A stretch of DNA of 64,000 bases, from positions 701,501 to 765,500 of the forward strand of contig QEYB01000282.1 of NCBI GenBank assembly GCA_017562135.1. The letters are read 5' to 3'. The position numbers and the translations under genes were made by a program. A model generated the notes under the pieces. That model was not told where the DNA came from, ran no database searches, and saw only the letters and a program-made list of their open reading frames with translations. This document shows positions 62,947-64,000 of the stretch, piece after piece (position 1 is the first letter of the stretch; each line of letters starts with the position of its first letter). The DNA is from Dipylidium caninum (Eukaryota; Platyhelminthes; Cestoda; Cyclophyllidea; Dipylidiidae).

Positions 62947-64000
62947 CTACCAAAGCGAACTCGATTTTCCTCCTGGTGGTTGCATGGTGCGAGTTGAGGT
63001 GCGGGTCGGCACTGAGTCGTCAAATTGTGTGCCTACAGATACAAAAAAGAGCGTGAACGATGTCTGGGTCGACTTTCAGGCTCGCCTGCTGAAAAGAGCA
63101 AGTCGGCTAAAAATTGGTAAAAAGGAGCAAAACAACCATTGCAGTGATCGCAAACTATGCCGATACTTAAAAGACTTGAGTTGTCAATTTGGAGTACATA
63201 TCTCCTCGATAGGAAGCAAAAAAATAATTTTTGCGCGTCCTCACACAAAAGGCAGCCGGAGGGGGGTGATCCACACAAAGGGGGTCAACTACGCAAACAC
63301 AGCAAACACCACCTTACCTCCATTTCTTCGAGGCTCATCGATAAAATTGCCTAAAAATGGGAATTTGGCGCGACGTTAAGCTTGAGTGCCACTGCTGTTG
63401 TTGAAGGCGTAAAAGAATGCACGAACTCAACAAAAGTAGTAGTAATGTCAAACGCGTCATCCGGTGCATGTTTAAAGACCATAATTTGGTCAAATTCACG
63501 TCACTCTTTTATAAGGCGAATAACGACAATGATTCCATGTCGGAGCCCAACTATTCGAATAAGAGGGGCTTAGGTCTATCTCCAAGTATCCAAAATGAGG
63601 ACTTTTCGTAATGCAAAACATGTTTTTGATATTATAATGTGTTTGCTCTAAAAATGACTCCACAAAGTGAAACAAAAAAATGAAGATCATGTCACAACCA
63701 ACGGTGATGGTAGCTGCTCCACGACCGCGGCACCATGACCACTTATCTCAGAACCAATCGACTCGAGCATTAAAACCCTTGATCCCCAATAAAGACAGAC
63801 GCGGGAACAAATAAACATACCACTCAAAGAAAAACTCGAATCTTGCATATTTTCGACTGCCTGAGCTGGTGGGAGGCCTGTGATGGAAGTGATTAGCCTG
63901 AGTATCCCCATGTTGACCAACAAAGGAATTAGTTCCGGTCCCAGACTTATTCATGTCCATTGATTTCAGCGCCTCAGAGAGATCAATAACCGGACCGGTG
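62947..64000 (-). CDS. DPYSL: CRMP / dihydropyrimidinase-related protein, copy B (3' part only, continues past the window)
   Basis: Three C-terminal exons are present: the window edge (64000) to 63918, 63877-63821 and 63032-62947. Joined in phase they encode TGPVIDLSEALKS, then LPPAQAVENMQDSSFSLSG, then TQFDDSVPTRTSTR and the end MQPPGGKSSSLW. This follows the vertebrate CRMP C-terminus closely (GPVCEVS, APPVRNLHQSGFSLSG, QIDDNIPRRT, APPGG), including the phase-1 intron directly after FSLSG. The C-terminal tail holds the regulatory phosphorylation sites in vertebrate CRMPs, and Ser/Thr residues are plentiful here. The intron 63917-63878 is only 40 nt. The catalytic-like core lies beyond the right edge, so its residues cannot be checked. 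The gene has the same orientation as copy A and sits upstream of it, which implies tandem duplication. Confidence 0.85.

Noticed and set aside
62729..63379. Open frame of 217 codons on the plus strand
   Set aside because: It begins with a non-ATG codon at a G homopolymer, has a basic, low-similarity composition, and runs antisense across the real last exon of CRMP copy B.

Overview
The window is nuclear DNA from an animal with spliced genes. It is most likely a flatworm and probably a tapeworm. That assignment is an inference: it rests on animal-type ciliary, checkpoint and CRMP genes, on clusters of 30-45 nt introns at the 5' end of a gene whose later introns are hundreds to thousands of bases long, and on possible trans-splicing. 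I saw no prokaryotic-style operons, CRISPR arrays, rRNA genes or intact mobile elements.

Layout: 1-4052 has no recognisable gene. 4053-21629 (minus) is the IFT139/TTC21B gene, a retrograde intraflagellar transport subunit, with 26 exons resolved and the first coding exon not found. About 1.1 kb separates it head to head from MCPH1 (microcephalin, plus, 22742-26251). HUS1 (9-1-1 checkpoint clamp, plus, 26722-29552) follows 470 bp later. Tail to tail with HUS1 is a compact two-exon gene for a secreted, GPI-anchored Ly6/quiver-like protein (minus, 29669-30979). A 29-exon outer-arm axonemal dynein beta heavy chain of about 4,580 residues fills 32780-54650 (plus). The right side holds two tandem CRMP (dihydropyrimidinase-related) genes on the minus strand: a complete divergent copy (55390-58506) and the last three exons of a more conventional copy that continues beyond the window (62947-64000).

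How the genes relate: TTC21B and the dynein heavy chain both serve cilia and flagella (in a flatworm: sensory cilia, flame cells, sperm). MCPH1 and HUS1 both act in the DNA-damage checkpoint and lie in the same orientation, with a splice-acceptor-like AG 11 nt before the HUS1 start. CRMPs act on the cytoskeleton in neurons of other animals.

Most exon boundaries were placed by hand from homology, reading-frame phase and splice consensus, and every listed junction is phase-consistent. Points of interest are the micro-introns (one only 30 nt), three GC-AG introns, a one-base frame break in the dynein gene, the CRMP tandem pair with a pseudoenzyme-like copy, and the Ly6 gene, which no single long reading frame reveals.
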